From Candidatus Abyssobacteria bacterium SURF_17 (lineage in GTDB: Bacteria; Abyssobacteria; SURF-5): 64,000 nt of DNA. The position numbers and the translations under genes were made by a program. The stretch spans positions 25,206 to 89,205 of the forward strand of contig QZKI01000085.1 in assembly GCA_003598055.1 (NCBI GenBank), given 5' to 3'. Each line of letters begins with the position of its first letter. Position 1 is the stretch's first letter. Under the pieces are notes generated by a model, which was not told the DNA's origin, did no database searches, and saw nothing but the letters and a program-made list of their open reading frames with translations. Below are positions 21,849 through 31,938 of this stretch, piece by piece.

Positions 21849-21875
21849 GTAGGGCCGTTCGCGAACGGCCCCTAC
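21849..21875. repeat. Hairpin repeat gtagggccgttcgcgaacggcccctac
   Basis: GGGCCGTTCGCGAACGGCCC palindrome. Confidence 0.8.
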
Positions 21876-22006
21876 AGAAGGGCGAATACGTTACCGGATT
21901 TCTGAATTTCGGTACTAAGCCCGATTGCTCTATGGGTTGTTGCACAGCCTGCGGGTCACCTCATACGGCGCTAGAGTCACGGGCATGTTGATGGAAGCGC
22001 GGAACT

Positions 22007-22573
22007 ATGCTTGATTATATCGTTCGTCTCGATACGTATCTTTTCCTTCTCTTTAACAGTGCGGTTGCGAATCCTCTATTGGACTGGTTTTTTCTGATGA
22101 TCACGAACGAGAACTACTGGATAGTGCCCGGAGTGTGTGGAGCAATCTTCCTCGCGCGACACGATAGGAAAAAGGCGGTGATTGTGATTCCGCTTGTCGT
22201 TGTCGCCATTGCGATTTCGGACCCCCTCTGCGTGAGCGTCATTAAGCCTCTGGTGGGCCGATTGCGGCCATGCGACCCGAAAGTAATGGTCGAAGGCGGG
22301 CGATTTCTCATGATACATAAGAGGTCATTTTCCTTTCCGTCCGCGCATGCAATGAATATATTTACTCTGACCACGCTCTTGGTGCTCTTCTATTCCGGGG
22401 GAGCGGTGTGGCTTATTGTCACGGCCACGCTCGTTAGTTTTTCCCGCGTGTACCTGGGCGCGCACTATCCTTTTGATGTTCTGGGGGGTGCAGTGTTCGG
22501 GATAGTTATCGGCGCGAGCGTATATGGTGGATACCGATACCTGGCGAAGCCGCTGCGATTGGAAAGTTCTTGA
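22007..22573 (+). CDS. PAP2-family membrane phosphatase
   Basis: KPLVGRLRPCDP...SFSFPSAHAMN...SFSRVYLGAHYPFDVLGGA. Confidence 0.92.
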   Translation: MLDYIVRLDTYLFLLFNSAVANPLLDWFFLMITNENYWIVPGVCGAIFLARHDRKKAVIVIPLVVVAIAISDPLCVSVIKPLVGRLRPCDPKVMVEGGRFLMIHKRSFSFPSAHAMNIFTLTTLLVLFYSGGAVWLIVTATLVSFSRVYLGAHYPFDVLGGAVFGIVIGASVYGGYRYLAKPLRLESS

Positions 22574-22650
22574 TGTTTGGACCTCAGCTTCTCAGATGGG
22601 GAAGCATCCTCGGTTGTGAGACCACTCAATAGCTAAGAGGGTCGGTTGAG

Positions 22651-24393
22651 ATGTCAGAAGAGACGCAATATGGGTTAGGTCCCACATCTGAGGCAGCAGG
22701 CTCCCGCGAGAATCAGAACATCGAAGGTTGTCAACCATCCCGGAGACTTTCCCCCGGTCGCATAGTGGTCTTGCTGCTGGCCTGTTATTTCCTTTTCTTC
22801 TTTCGTATCGGTGCACGCGACCTTTGGCCACCGGACGAACCACGATATGCCCAAGTGGCGCGCGAGATGCTGGAGGAGGACGATTGGGTCGTTCCACATC
22901 TCAATGGTGAAGTCTATTCCGAGAAACCGCCGCTCTATTTCTGGCTTGTCGCCTTGATATCCAAACCCTTCGGTGACGTGAACGAAGCTACCGCCCGCAT
23001 TCCTGCAGCGTCGGCAGCTACGCTCATGGTGCTCCTGACCTATTTGTTGGGGGCGAGTATGGTTGGCGCGCGTGAGGCCTTTTGGGGTGCCCTCATCGTG
23101 GCAACCAGCGCGCAGTTTGTCTGGATGGGCCGCCACGGCGTGATGGATTCGCTCATGGCTTTCTGTATTCTTGTGGCTCTGGGGTGCTTTTATATCGGCT
23201 ACGACAAGCGGCGCCCAGTGCTCTATATTGTTGGCTTTTTGCCCCTCGCCCCGGCGGCCTTGACAAAGGGGCCGGTGGGGATTGCTGTGCCCGTGGTCGT
23301 AATGACTTCATTCCTGCTCGCAGACGTTTTTCTCCGCAAAGAGGGGAGCATGAGGCAACTGGCATGGTTTGGGGTGAGCGTTGTTGCTGGATTGGCCATT
23401 ATTGCGGTGCTTGTGGCGCCGTGGTGGCGAGCCGCGTACGAGCAGAGTAACGGCTCGTATGGCTCGCTGTCGCTCTTGATGAAGCAGACCGAAGGCCGCA
23501 TGCTGGATTCGTATTCCCATTATCAGCCGTTCTATTATTATTTCACGAATATCCTCTGGCAATTGCTTCCCTGGGTCGTTTTCTTTCCACTGGCTGCTCT
23601 TGAAATAGTGAGGAAGGGTAACTTGCGGGAGAATTCGGGGCTCCGTTTTGTTGTCGTTTGGTTTCTGAGTGTATTCCTCTTTTTCACGTTCATCTCCGGG
23701 AAGAGGAGTCAATACATTTTGCCGCTGTTTCCGGCGGGAGGGTTAATGCTCGGGTGGGCATTGTTGCGCGCAGAGCCGGACAAAGGGCGGCTGAAGGACG
23801 AGAGCAGATTCTCGCTCCCGCTTCTTGTGATTGGTCTTCTTTCGGTTGCCGGCCTGCTGGCCTTGGCATCGGGCGCACACGAATATGTGCGTGAGCAATT
23901 CCCGATGGTTCTGGCAGGGATTCTCGTTGCGGCGGCCATCCTCACGATTCTCGCGGCACAATGCGCTCGGCGGCCTCCAAGAATCGCTCTCGCGTGCGTG
24001 CTGATAGTGACGACTCTTGTCACCGCTGTCTTGTTTGGCTATCTTGCGCCGCTCGCCAATCCGCTGGCATCCGGCCGGGCGTTCTGCAATGAAGTCCTTG
24101 CGGCTATGAAGGAAGGAGACAGACTCTTCTTCTTTAAGAAGTATCGATACAATATTCACTACTACATGCGCCGCCACGTGCCTGAGCTGAAATCGAATGA
24201 AGAAGTACTCAAGGCGCTGGAAGGGTCGACGAGGATTTTTCTGGTTGCGGACGAAGGGCGCGAGCGCTCTTTGAAGCTTGGTCCCGCCTACAAGGTTGAG
24301 CAGGTCGCCCGCGCGAAGGTGGGCGAGCGCGAAACCGTCTGCCTCGTCATTCAACAAGCGGGAACAATTCCCAAACCCAATGATATACGCTAG
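22651..24393 (+). CDS. GT39/ArnT-like membrane glycosyltransferase
   Basis: ARDLWPPDEPRYAQVAREMLEEDDWVVPHLNGEVYSEKPPLYFWLVAL. Confidence 0.9.
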   Translation: MSEETQYGLGPTSEAAGSRENQNIEGCQPSRRLSPGRIVVLLLACYFLFFFRIGARDLWPPDEPRYAQVAREMLEEDDWVVPHLNGEVYSEKPPLYFWLVALISKPFGDVNEATARIPAASAATLMVLLTYLLGASMVGAREAFWGALIVATSAQFVWMGRHGVMDSLMAFCILVALGCFYIGYDKRRPVLYIVGFLPLAPAALTKGPVGIAVPVVVMTSFLLADVFLRKEGSMRQLAWFGVSVVAGLAIIAVLVAPWWRAAYEQSNGSYGSLSLLMKQTEGRMLDSYSHYQPFYYYFTNILWQLLPWVVFFPLAALEIVRKGNLRENSGLRFVVVWFLSVFLFFTFISGKRSQYILPLFPAGGLMLGWALLRAEPDKGRLKDESRFSLPLLVIGLLSVAGLLALASGAHEYVREQFPMVLAGILVAAAILTILAAQCARRPPRIALACVLIVTTLVTAVLFGYLAPLANPLASGRAFCNEVLAAMKEGDRLFFFKKYRYNIHYYMRRHVPELKSNEEVLKALEGSTRIFLVADEGRERSLKLGPAYKVEQVARAKVGERETVCLVIQQAGTIPKPNDIR

Positions 24394-24426
24394 CCGCTTT
24401 GGCTATGCAACTTCAACTATAGTCCT

Positions 24427-26121
24427 TTATAGTCCTTCCTGTAGTTTGTCAACCTCCTCGTATGGAACGTCGAAGACGAGGTCGTGGGGTTTGATTTTGA
24501 CCTCGGTCATGAATTCGGGCAGGCGGTCGTGGGCCTGAGTGAAGCCTGCGCGCTCGTTGAATTCATGCTCGGTTCGCAGGACACGCTTGCCGAGTGCGAT
24601 GAGGTCGGCCTCGGTATATGGAGTGCCGTGGAGCGCGGTCAGCAATGCGGTTATGTAATCGTTGTAACCAGGCAGCCCACGAGATGAGAACATGCACATG
24701 CCGAGTGAGTCGATATACCCCATTTGTATTTGCATATCGCGGGATTTTTCGACCTTGCCTTCGGGGTTGTGTATGGTATTGTCGTACATAATGCCGGCGG
24801 TGTGATCGGCGCCCATGGGGCTTGTGCAGTAGGTGACGCCGACGATTTTGTTGCTCTGCGGGTGATGCGCGGGAATTGCCTGGCCTTTCACGGCAGGAAC
24901 GCGTTTGACACCGAGCAGCTTACCGGTTATGACGGCTCCGCTTCCAATCATTCTCCCCCGAATCGTTCCCTTTGCGACTTCCTGGATGAGCTCGATGGCG
25001 CTCTCGCTGTCGCCGAACTTGATGTAGCCGGATTCCATGACCACGCCGAGCGCAGCGCCCGTTTCGATGGTGTCGAGACCGCAGTCGTTGAGCAGTCGGT
25101 TCATGCGTGCAATCGCGTCCACATCGTCTACGAGCAGATTCGAGCCGAGCATGGCGACTGTCTCATACTCGAGGCCACCCACGAGGAACTTGTGGTCCTT
25201 GTCGTGGAAGGTGATGGAGCATCGAATCGGACAGCTTGCCGTGCAACCATGCATCTTGGCTCCACGCTGCTTGGCCAGTGCAACTATGGCGGCGCCCTGA
25301 ATCTTATCGGCGTGCTCATAACAGCCTGCTGCAAAGTTTCGCGTGGGGAGCGTGCCGAACGCATTGAAGTTCGGGATGCCGCCCGGTGTGCCCAAGGTTC
25401 TGAGTTGTTCGAAAAAGCCTTTGCCTTCGCGGAGCCCCTTTGAGAGGGCGCGAGCAGTCTTGGCAAAACCCTCTTTGTCTTTCGGCTGACGCGGGTGGGC
25501 GCCGGAGTCATCTATTACGATTGCCTTCAGCCCCTTGGAGCCCATCACGGCGCCCATGCCGCCCCGGCCCGCGTAGCGATTGGGCAGTCCTTCCATATCG
25601 GTGACGGCTACGCTTGCGCCCGCAAGCCGCATCTCGCCCGCCTGCCCGATGGAGATGATGCAGGCTTTCTCGCCGTGTTTGTTGTGGAGGCGTTCACAGG
25701 CGGCGTAGTTGCCGAGTCCGACGAGTTCTCCGGCATGTTCGAGCGAATAAGCGTCTTTGGTTATCGTGAGGCAGGAAAATGCTTCGTTATTCGGCTGTCC
25801 CTCTACGATGATAGCGGCGATTCCGAGGTGCGCGAGCTTTTCCGAGGCCGTTCCGCCAACGTTACTCTCCTTGATGCCGCCGGTGAGCGGGCTCTTGCCG
25901 CCGACCGAGAGCCGGCCGGAGCACGGGGCGCCCGTGCCGGAGAGGAGGCCGGGGGCTATCACGAGCTTATTGTGAGGTGAAAGCGGTTCACATGTTGGCG
26001 GGACCTCGCGGTTGATGATGGTCGAGGTGAGGCCGCGTCCGCCGAGTCCTGAATATTCTTCGGGCAGATCCTCCAGCTTTGCCGTGAGATTGGTCATGTC
26101 AACTCTGAGCATTTTCTTCAT
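24427..26121 (-). CDS. Aldehyde:ferredoxin oxidoreductase family protein (tungstopterin type)
   Basis: GLGGRGLTSTIINREV...IAPGLLSGTGAPCSGRLSVGGKSPLTGGIKESNVGG...YAGRGGMGAVMGSKGLKAIVI...CTASCPIRC. Confidence 0.93.
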   Translation of the reverse strand: MKKMLRVDMTNLTAKLEDLPEEYSGLGGRGLTSTIINREVPPTCEPLSPHNKLVIAPGLLSGTGAPCSGRLSVGGKSPLTGGIKESNVGGTASEKLAHLGIAAIIVEGQPNNEAFSCLTITKDAYSLEHAGELVGLGNYAACERLHNKHGEKACIISIGQAGEMRLAGASVAVTDMEGLPNRYAGRGGMGAVMGSKGLKAIVIDDSGAHPRQPKDKEGFAKTARALSKGLREGKGFFEQLRTLGTPGGIPNFNAFGTLPTRNFAAGCYEHADKIQGAAIVALAKQRGAKMHGCTASCPIRCSITFHDKDHKFLVGGLEYETVAMLGSNLLVDDVDAIARMNRLLNDCGLDTIETGAALGVVMESGYIKFGDSESAIELIQEVAKGTIRGRMIGSGAVITGKLLGVKRVPAVKGQAIPAHHPQSNKIVGVTYCTSPMGADHTAGIMYDNTIHNPEGKVEKSRDMQIQMGYIDSLGMCMFSSRGLPGYNDYITALLTALHGTPYTEADLIALGKRVLRTEHEFNERAGFTQAHDRLPEFMTEVKIKPHDLVFDVPYEEVDKLQEGL

Positions 26122-26144
26122 TTACGGGCTCCTTCATCTCGAGA

Positions 26145-26178
26145 AGGGCGCAGCCCCGCTGTGGCGGAGCGCCCCTAC
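26145..26178. repeat. Hairpin repeat gggcgcagccccgctgtggcggagcgcccctac
   Basis: GTAGGGGCGC-type arm on minus strand. Confidence 0.65.
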
Positions 26179-27494
26179 AACTGATTCCTGGCCGTCGCAA
26201 GGTAGTCTTGTATCATGGGAGCGGCTTTGGTAGCAGAATCAAAGGCAATGTCTCCGCTACAGCCGTCTCCCTGTGCAGTGTCTCCGACAAAGAAGAGATT
26301 CCTCACATGCGGCGACTGAATGCTATGACGATCCTTTCTCGTCTGGCCAACCTTGAGGTGAACGCCGTCGAGGATAAGGTAGGCGAGCGGGCGCTCCCAC
26401 TCGACGTTGTCGAAGAACGTGGGATATAGGTTGCGTATGAAGTCACGTAGCGAATCGAGCGCGTTCTTGAGCGTGGGCCCCTTCTTGGCTTCGGCATAGG
26501 GAACCACCATCAGCCACGTGGATAGTTGTTTGCCTGCGGGCGCGAGCGTCGAGTCGTAGTTTGACGGGAAACTTCCGAGAACGACCGGGTCGAGACAGAT
26601 GATATTGCCTTCCATGTCCGCGACGGGTTTACGCAGGCCGAAGTCAATGCTTACGCCGGAAGTGGGCTCCAAATTCTCCGCATAGCTTACGAAGTCCGGC
26701 GAGAAGTAGTCTTTTTTTATGAATTGAAACAGGTGTTGAATCGGCGGGGTGAAAACGATTGCGGATGCTGTGTACAAACGTCCGCCGGCGGTTACACCGA
26801 TGGCCTTTCCGTCCTGCAGTTCGATGCGTTCGACGCGAGTGCCTGTCTTGATCTCGCCTCCGGTGCTCCGTATCACGCTCTCGAGCTTGTCGATGATTTG
26901 TTTTGCGCCCCCGACAGGTTCTGCGAGCGGTTCCTTGGCCATTTGCGCGTTCTTGATGAAGCTTATGACTTCGCCTGCTGAGGCGGTCTCGATGTCCGGC
27001 GCTATGATGGTGAAGCCGAGGAGACGGAAGAAGCGTTTCACATGCTCATCCTGCGTGTGCTGTTCCACGAACTGGAGCAAGGCCTTTTCGTACCAATCCG
27101 CGGGGTCTTCGGCAACCATGGCGAACACGGTCTGCAGAAGGGCCTGCCTGCTCTCTTCCGGGACGAGTTCGGTCTGCAGGAAGTCCTCGATCGCGTTGGG
27201 TCTTTTGATGAGCTTGCCGTCTTGATACACGTATGACGTACGGTCTTTCTTATGGGCGAACGTGATTGCCTGCCCGACCATCTTGAGGACACGCGCGGCG
27301 GGTCCGTCATCTCCGAATCGGTTTGCGTGGAGGCCGAGGTCAACGATGTATCCTTCTTTCTCTATGCACTTGGCTCGTCCGCCGAGGACGGTGTCGGACT
27401 CGAACAGGGTGACCGGAATCCCCGATTTACTCAGCAGCGCTCCCGCGGAAAGTCCGCCGAAGCCGCCGCCAATGATAATGACATTTCCCCGCAT
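26175..27494 (-). CDS. FAD-dependent oxidoreductase, phytoene desaturase/amine oxidase-like
   Basis: NVIIIGGGFGGLSAGALLSKSGIPVTLFESDTVLGGRAKC...FFVGDTAQGDGCSGDIAFDSA. Confidence 0.9.
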   Translation of the reverse strand: MRGNVIIIGGGFGGLSAGALLSKSGIPVTLFESDTVLGGRAKCIEKEGYIVDLGLHANRFGDDGPAARVLKMVGQAITFAHKKDRTSYVYQDGKLIKRPNAIEDFLQTELVPEESRQALLQTVFAMVAEDPADWYEKALLQFVEQHTQDEHVKRFFRLLGFTIIAPDIETASAGEVISFIKNAQMAKEPLAEPVGGAKQIIDKLESVIRSTGGEIKTGTRVERIELQDGKAIGVTAGGRLYTASAIVFTPPIQHLFQFIKKDYFSPDFVSYAENLEPTSGVSIDFGLRKPVADMEGNIICLDPVVLGSFPSNYDSTLAPAGKQLSTWLMVVPYAEAKKGPTLKNALDSLRDFIRNLYPTFFDNVEWERPLAYLILDGVHLKVGQTRKDRHSIQSPHVRNLFFVGDTAQGDGCSGDIAFDSATKAAPMIQDYLATARNQL

Positions 27495-27656
27495 TCGTTC
27501 ACCTCATCATAGTGGGAGAAGAATTTCGTTGTCGAAGTGGAATGGCGCTTATGGGTACTCTCATTATAGGGGGTAAGGCGTGCTCACTGCAACCCTCCGG
27601 CGAAGCAGGGACGGAGCCACACTCCCGACTGGGATTGTGGCCTATTGCATGAGGGG

Positions 27657-28133
27657 TCAAAGTGTTACTATTTCGGCCCGGGGCGGTTGACCGGGTTCAA
27701 GGTTGAGGACTGCCACTGAGGCTGGGAGGTCGAACATCGGCTTGCCTGCCGACCCCGGGTTGAGGCTGAGCATTCCGTCAATGACCCTATTTTCGGCCCT
27801 ATGCGTGTGTCCCCAGATGAACGCGTCCGGCCGCTTGGGTCCGCAGCGGGCTCGGAAGGCGTTGGGGCTTCGAAGGAGCATACCTCCGTTGTGGGTTATG
27901 AACACATCGGTTCCTGCGAGTTGCAGCCGATGGTCTTCCGGATACGTAGACGAGATCTCCGCAGTATCCATATTGCCGCGAACCGCTATGACAGGAGCGA
28001 TGGCGCTCAGGTTGAATATCACATCCATCGTGCCGATGTCGCCTGCGTGTATGATGTGTTGGACTCCTCGGAAAATCTGGAGTATCTTCGGATTTAGGTA
28101 GCCGTGTGTATCGGATATGACACCAACCCGCAT
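27657..28133 (-). CDS. YfcE/MJ0936-type metallophosphoesterase
   Basis: MRVGVISDTHGYLNP...HIIHAGDIG...VRGNMD...IWGHTHRAE...LNPGSAG. Confidence 0.93.
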   Translation of the reverse strand: MRVGVISDTHGYLNPKILQIFRGVQHIIHAGDIGTMDVIFNLSAIAPVIAVRGNMDTAEISSTYPEDHRLQLAGTDVFITHNGGMLLRSPNAFRARCGPKRPDAFIWGHTHRAENRVIDGMLSLNPGSAGKPMFDLPASVAVLNLEPGQPPRAEIVTL

Positions 28134-28154
28134 GGCTGTCCTTGCCGGGCTCCT

Positions 28155-29480
28155 TCAGATTGCAATTCGCTTGAGGAGAGCGTCCTTCAGCTCGGAGATT
28201 TTCACGCGTATCTGGCTCATGGAATCGCGTTCGCGCAGGGTGACCGTTTCGTCCTGAAGCGTCTGAGAGTCCACGGTTATTCCGAACGGTGTGCCGGCCT
28301 CGTCCTGCCTTCGGTAGCGACGGCCAATGGAGCCGCCGTCGTCATAGAATATTTTGAGATGAGGACGCAATTCGTCCGCAATTTTCTTCGCGACATCCGG
28401 CATTCCGTCGCGATTCACGAGCGGCAGGATTGCCGCCTTGATGGGCGCTATCTTCGGCGAGAGCCTCAACACTGTTCGTTCTTCCTTCTTGCCCGGATTT
28501 TCGACCTCATAGGCGTCAATGAGGCAGGTGAGCAGCGTGCGGTCAACGCCGGCAGAGGTTTCGATGATGTAGGGGACGTAGTGCTGGTTGAGTTCCTGGT
28601 CGAAGTAGGTGAGGTCCTTGCTCGAGTATTCCTGGTGGCGGGAAAGGTCGAAGTCGGTGCGGTTGTGCACGCCTTCGAGCTCTTTCCATCCGAACGGGAA
28701 CTCATACTCGATGTCGAGCGCTTTTCGCGCGTAATGAGCGAGTTCCTTATGCGTGTGCTCGTGGATGCGGAGCTTCTCTTTTCGTATTCCGAGGTTCAGA
28801 TACCACTGCATGCGCTGTTCTTTCCAGTAATCGAACCATTGCTCGTCCGTCCCGGGGCGGACGAAATATTGCATTTCCATCTGCTCGAACTCACGCATGC
28901 GGAATACGAAATTGCCGGGGGTTATCTCATTGCGGAAGGCTTTCCCTATTTGCGCGATTCCAAAGGGGATCTTCTGGCGCGACGGCCCGAGGACATTCAG
29001 GAAATTGACGTAGATGCCCTGTGCGGTTTCGGGTCGCAGATAGACGAGCGCCGCCTCTTCCTCGACCGGGCCGACAAATGTCTTGAACATCAGGTTGAAC
29101 TGCCTGGGCTCGGTGAGCTCGCCGCCGCAGTCGGGGCAGGCGGGGCTGTTTACTTCATCGGCACGGAAGCGATGTTTGCATTGCTTGCAGTCCACGAGCG
29201 GGTCATGAAAGCCGGCGACGTGTCCCGATGCCTCCCACACGCGCGGGTGCATGATGATGCTCGCGTCGAGCCCTTCGATGTCGTCGCGGTCTTGGGTCAT
29301 GCTCTTCCACCAGAAGCGCTTGATGTTGTTTTTCAGCTCGACTCCCAAGGGACCGTAGTCCCAACAGCTATTGATGCCGCCATATATGAGGCTGCTCTGG
29401 AAGATGAACCCGCGACGCCTGCACAGCGAGACGAGTTCCTCCATCTTCTTGTCGGCCTCAGTGGGGACCTTCTTTGCCAT
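28155..29480 (-). CDS. glyS: Glycyl-tRNA synthetase, homodimeric type
   Basis: CRRRGFIFQSSLIYGGINSCWDYGPLGVELKNNIKRFWW...VRPETAQGIYVNF. Confidence 0.96.
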   Translation of the reverse strand: MAKKVPTEADKKMEELVSLCRRRGFIFQSSLIYGGINSCWDYGPLGVELKNNIKRFWWKSMTQDRDDIEGLDASIIMHPRVWEASGHVAGFHDPLVDCKQCKHRFRADEVNSPACPDCGGELTEPRQFNLMFKTFVGPVEEEAALVYLRPETAQGIYVNFLNVLGPSRQKIPFGIAQIGKAFRNEITPGNFVFRMREFEQMEMQYFVRPGTDEQWFDYWKEQRMQWYLNLGIRKEKLRIHEHTHKELAHYARKALDIEYEFPFGWKELEGVHNRTDFDLSRHQEYSSKDLTYFDQELNQHYVPYIIETSAGVDRTLLTCLIDAYEVENPGKKEERTVLRLSPKIAPIKAAILPLVNRDGMPDVAKKIADELRPHLKIFYDDGGSIGRRYRRQDEAGTPFGITVDSQTLQDETVTLRERDSMSQIRVKISELKDALLKRIAI

Positions 29481-29528
29481 GAGTTGTACGAACACCTCCC
29501 ATATTCAGGAACCAGTTGATAGCAAAAA

Positions 29529-29591
29529 GCCCTTCTCGCCAGTGCTTGAAAGCCTTGGCGAAAAGGGCGAAACGAATTGCGGTTTCACCCT
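29529..29591 (-). promoter_or_regulatory. Candidate transcription attenuator in glyS leader (antiterminator helix overlapping an intrinsic terminator)
   Basis: Minus strand: AGGGTGAAAC-N8-GTTTCGCCCT, overlapping GCCCTTTTCGCCA-loop-TGGCGAGAAGGGC-TTTTT; promoter TTGACA-N18-TATAAT at 29632..29661. Confidence 0.5.
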
Positions 29592-29774
29592 CTGTGAACC
29601 GTATCGGGGCCACCTCCGTAGTTTCGAGTTTATTATAATACTCCGAGTTCTGTCGTGTCAATGACGCCTTGACATGACGCTGTGAGCGACGTGACGCTGT
29701 GCCTTCATAACTTCGGGAGAGATATTTGGAGCAGGGGCAGCATCGTCGGCAGCGAGCACGCAGGTGGCGTAACC

Positions 29775-31781
29775 TTAGTAGTATTCGAGGGTCATCTTTT
29801 TCACGGAAAAGAGGGCGCCGGATTTCTGAGAAGGACGGATTGCGAGCCTGATGATGCGCGGATTGATGAGAGAGAGTCCATTTCTGTACAGCGGTATCCT
29901 GTACTCATGGAAATTCCCATCGCTTGTGACATAGAAGCCGATGGATTTTGTTCCTGAGTAGTCGAGGTCGTTCTCGGTCACCCAGAAGATTCGTGCGATA
30001 TCTTTCTCCACTTCCTCGTTTTTGAGCATCATCTCCACCGTACAGTATTGAATCGACGATTTTGGGTCGAGCGGCGGAAGTTTCAGGAGTGACCATGAGC
30101 CGTTGACCATGAATATCGGGTAAGGGGTGTTTGGCGCATACACCTGTGCCAGGTCATTGGCAGCCTCGATCGTTCCTTGACTTCGTCGGTCCATGAAATC
30201 GTAAATGAGAGGTGGTTCCTCGGCTTGATTGGGTTGAATCGGCCGTTCGGTACGGATGGCTTCCGCCCCAGTATCCCACGTGAGCCAGACATACCGCCAA
30301 TCCTGAGGAGCATAATTCTCACGCTCAAGCACGAGGATGTTGTCTTCAGGAAGGTAGTCCATGGAGGCCTCAACAAGGTTTCGGTCATAGTAAAGGCCGA
30401 TTGCGGCTTTGAACGCGCCGCCGATGCAGGGGACTCCTCCATATTCCGACGGTATGCCCGATACGTACACGCGCGAGTATTGAGGGTATTCTCGAAGCTC
30501 GTTTACGGTAGCCTGGATGACCTTTTCACTCAGGTCCTGTGACCGAATCCATGTGCGGTCATAATATTTCGTGAGACAGACCATGAGAAGCATCACAACG
30601 GAAAAGAATCCGTATCGCGTCAGGACGCTTTTCCCGTTTACGAGCATCCCGCCAAGAAGCATTGCGATAATGTAGCATGCGCCGACAGATGGAAGATACA
30701 GGAATCTAGACCAGTGGGCCAACCTGAAAAGCCTGAACGTACCCAGGGCTGGCAGAAGCGCCACGGTGACAAAAAGGATGCAGTAGGATAATGCAATCAC
30801 GTCCAGACGGCGTTGGCGCGCTAGGATGATGCTCATGACGGCGAATGTGATGAAAACCAGGAGTATGATGTGCTTTTGGTAAAGTATTGCGGGTGAGATA
30901 GGAGCGATCAAGTATACCCATCCCTGCAAATAGATCTGGAGCAGGTCGATGATGAGAATGTGGATATTCTGCAGGTACAGCGAAACATAATCGACGCCCT
31001 CGCCGGAGCTATACCCTATTCCCGTATTGAAGACGCTCCTGGTAATCACCAACACAAGCGCGAGCAGGCCGAAATATGCGCAATGCTCGACGGCTCTCTT
31101 CGAGAAGCGCAGTTTCACATTCCGGGACACGTATAGGAAGAAATCCAACAGCACAAGCGAGACGGGAAGGGTGAACGCTTCCTCCTTGGACAGGACCGCG
31201 CCCAGGAACATGAGGAGGGAGAACGCATACAGGCCCGGCCGTAACGAGAGCCTGTAATATGCGAAGAGGTTCAATGTCGCCATGTAGAAGGACAGGGCCC
31301 ATAGCGCATGCATACAGGGCCAATCAATCACTTCGGCGTGATTCGGAAACGCGATAAAGACGAATCCAAAGACCGCAGCGACCGTGAGATTCTGGAAAAG
31401 GAGGTAAAAGAGGTTTGTCGCGAGCACTGCGGCGGATGCAAACAAGAACAGTACGGCTACATTATAGGCGACTGGGTTGACGCCGAAGAGCTTGCCCAGG
31501 ACCCAGAAAAAGAACATGCTGACCGGTCGGAAGAACTTGGTTTCGAGGTTCGTGTCGTACCCGAGAAGCGTATGCGGAAGCGTGTTGTATTTCGCGGACC
31601 CGATGTGGAGAAAGTCATCGAGCAGGAAGTACTGGTCAAGAGTGTTGGCAAAGAGCAGAAACGTAAAGAGGAACAGCAGGATCCCGAGCTTGAGAGGGAT
31701 GTAAAGTTGGGGCGATGTGCTTCCCGGTGAATCGTCGGCCTGCTTCACGGCAGAGAGTGGACCCATCTGAATGATTTTCAT
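29775..31781 (-). CDS. Multi-pass membrane protein, GT39/O-mannosyltransferase-like
   Basis: Many hydrophobic segments, early QYFLLDDFLHIGSAKYNT motif typical of such integral-membrane GTs. Confidence 0.6.
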   Translation of the reverse strand: MKIIQMGPLSAVKQADDSPGSTSPQLYIPLKLGILLFLFTFLLFANTLDQYFLLDDFLHIGSAKYNTLPHTLLGYDTNLETKFFRPVSMFFFWVLGKLFGVNPVAYNVAVLFLFASAAVLATNLFYLLFQNLTVAAVFGFVFIAFPNHAEVIDWPCMHALWALSFYMATLNLFAYYRLSLRPGLYAFSLLMFLGAVLSKEEAFTLPVSLVLLDFFLYVSRNVKLRFSKRAVEHCAYFGLLALVLVITRSVFNTGIGYSSGEGVDYVSLYLQNIHILIIDLLQIYLQGWVYLIAPISPAILYQKHIILLVFITFAVMSIILARQRRLDVIALSYCILFVTVALLPALGTFRLFRLAHWSRFLYLPSVGACYIIAMLLGGMLVNGKSVLTRYGFFSVVMLLMVCLTKYYDRTWIRSQDLSEKVIQATVNELREYPQYSRVYVSGIPSEYGGVPCIGGAFKAAIGLYYDRNLVEASMDYLPEDNILVLERENYAPQDWRYVWLTWDTGAEAIRTERPIQPNQAEEPPLIYDFMDRRSQGTIEAANDLAQVYAPNTPYPIFMVNGSWSLLKLPPLDPKSSIQYCTVEMMLKNEEVEKDIARIFWVTENDLDYSGTKSIGFYVTSDGNFHEYRIPLYRNGLSLINPRIIRLAIRPSQKSGALFSVKKMTLEYY

Positions 31782-31938
31782 GCGAAAGTACAAGAAGAGA
31801 TGACTCATTTTATATCACAACGGTGAATATCATGTCAAACACGTGAGCCCGATGGTAAGCGCTCTCGCTGGGCGCGATTCATGCCTGCTAGTGCATCATT
31901 CCCAGTAGTGTTATATTTGTCTTGAGGAGGTGGAAGGA

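Noticed and set aside
28104-29519. 471-aa plus-strand ORF
   Set aside because: Antisense to the clear glyS gene; a GC-rich codon-bias shadow ORF.
29529-29661. Canonical T-box riboswitch before glyS
   Set aside because: Leader too short for stem I and lacks the UGGN sequence; kept only as an attenuator candidate.
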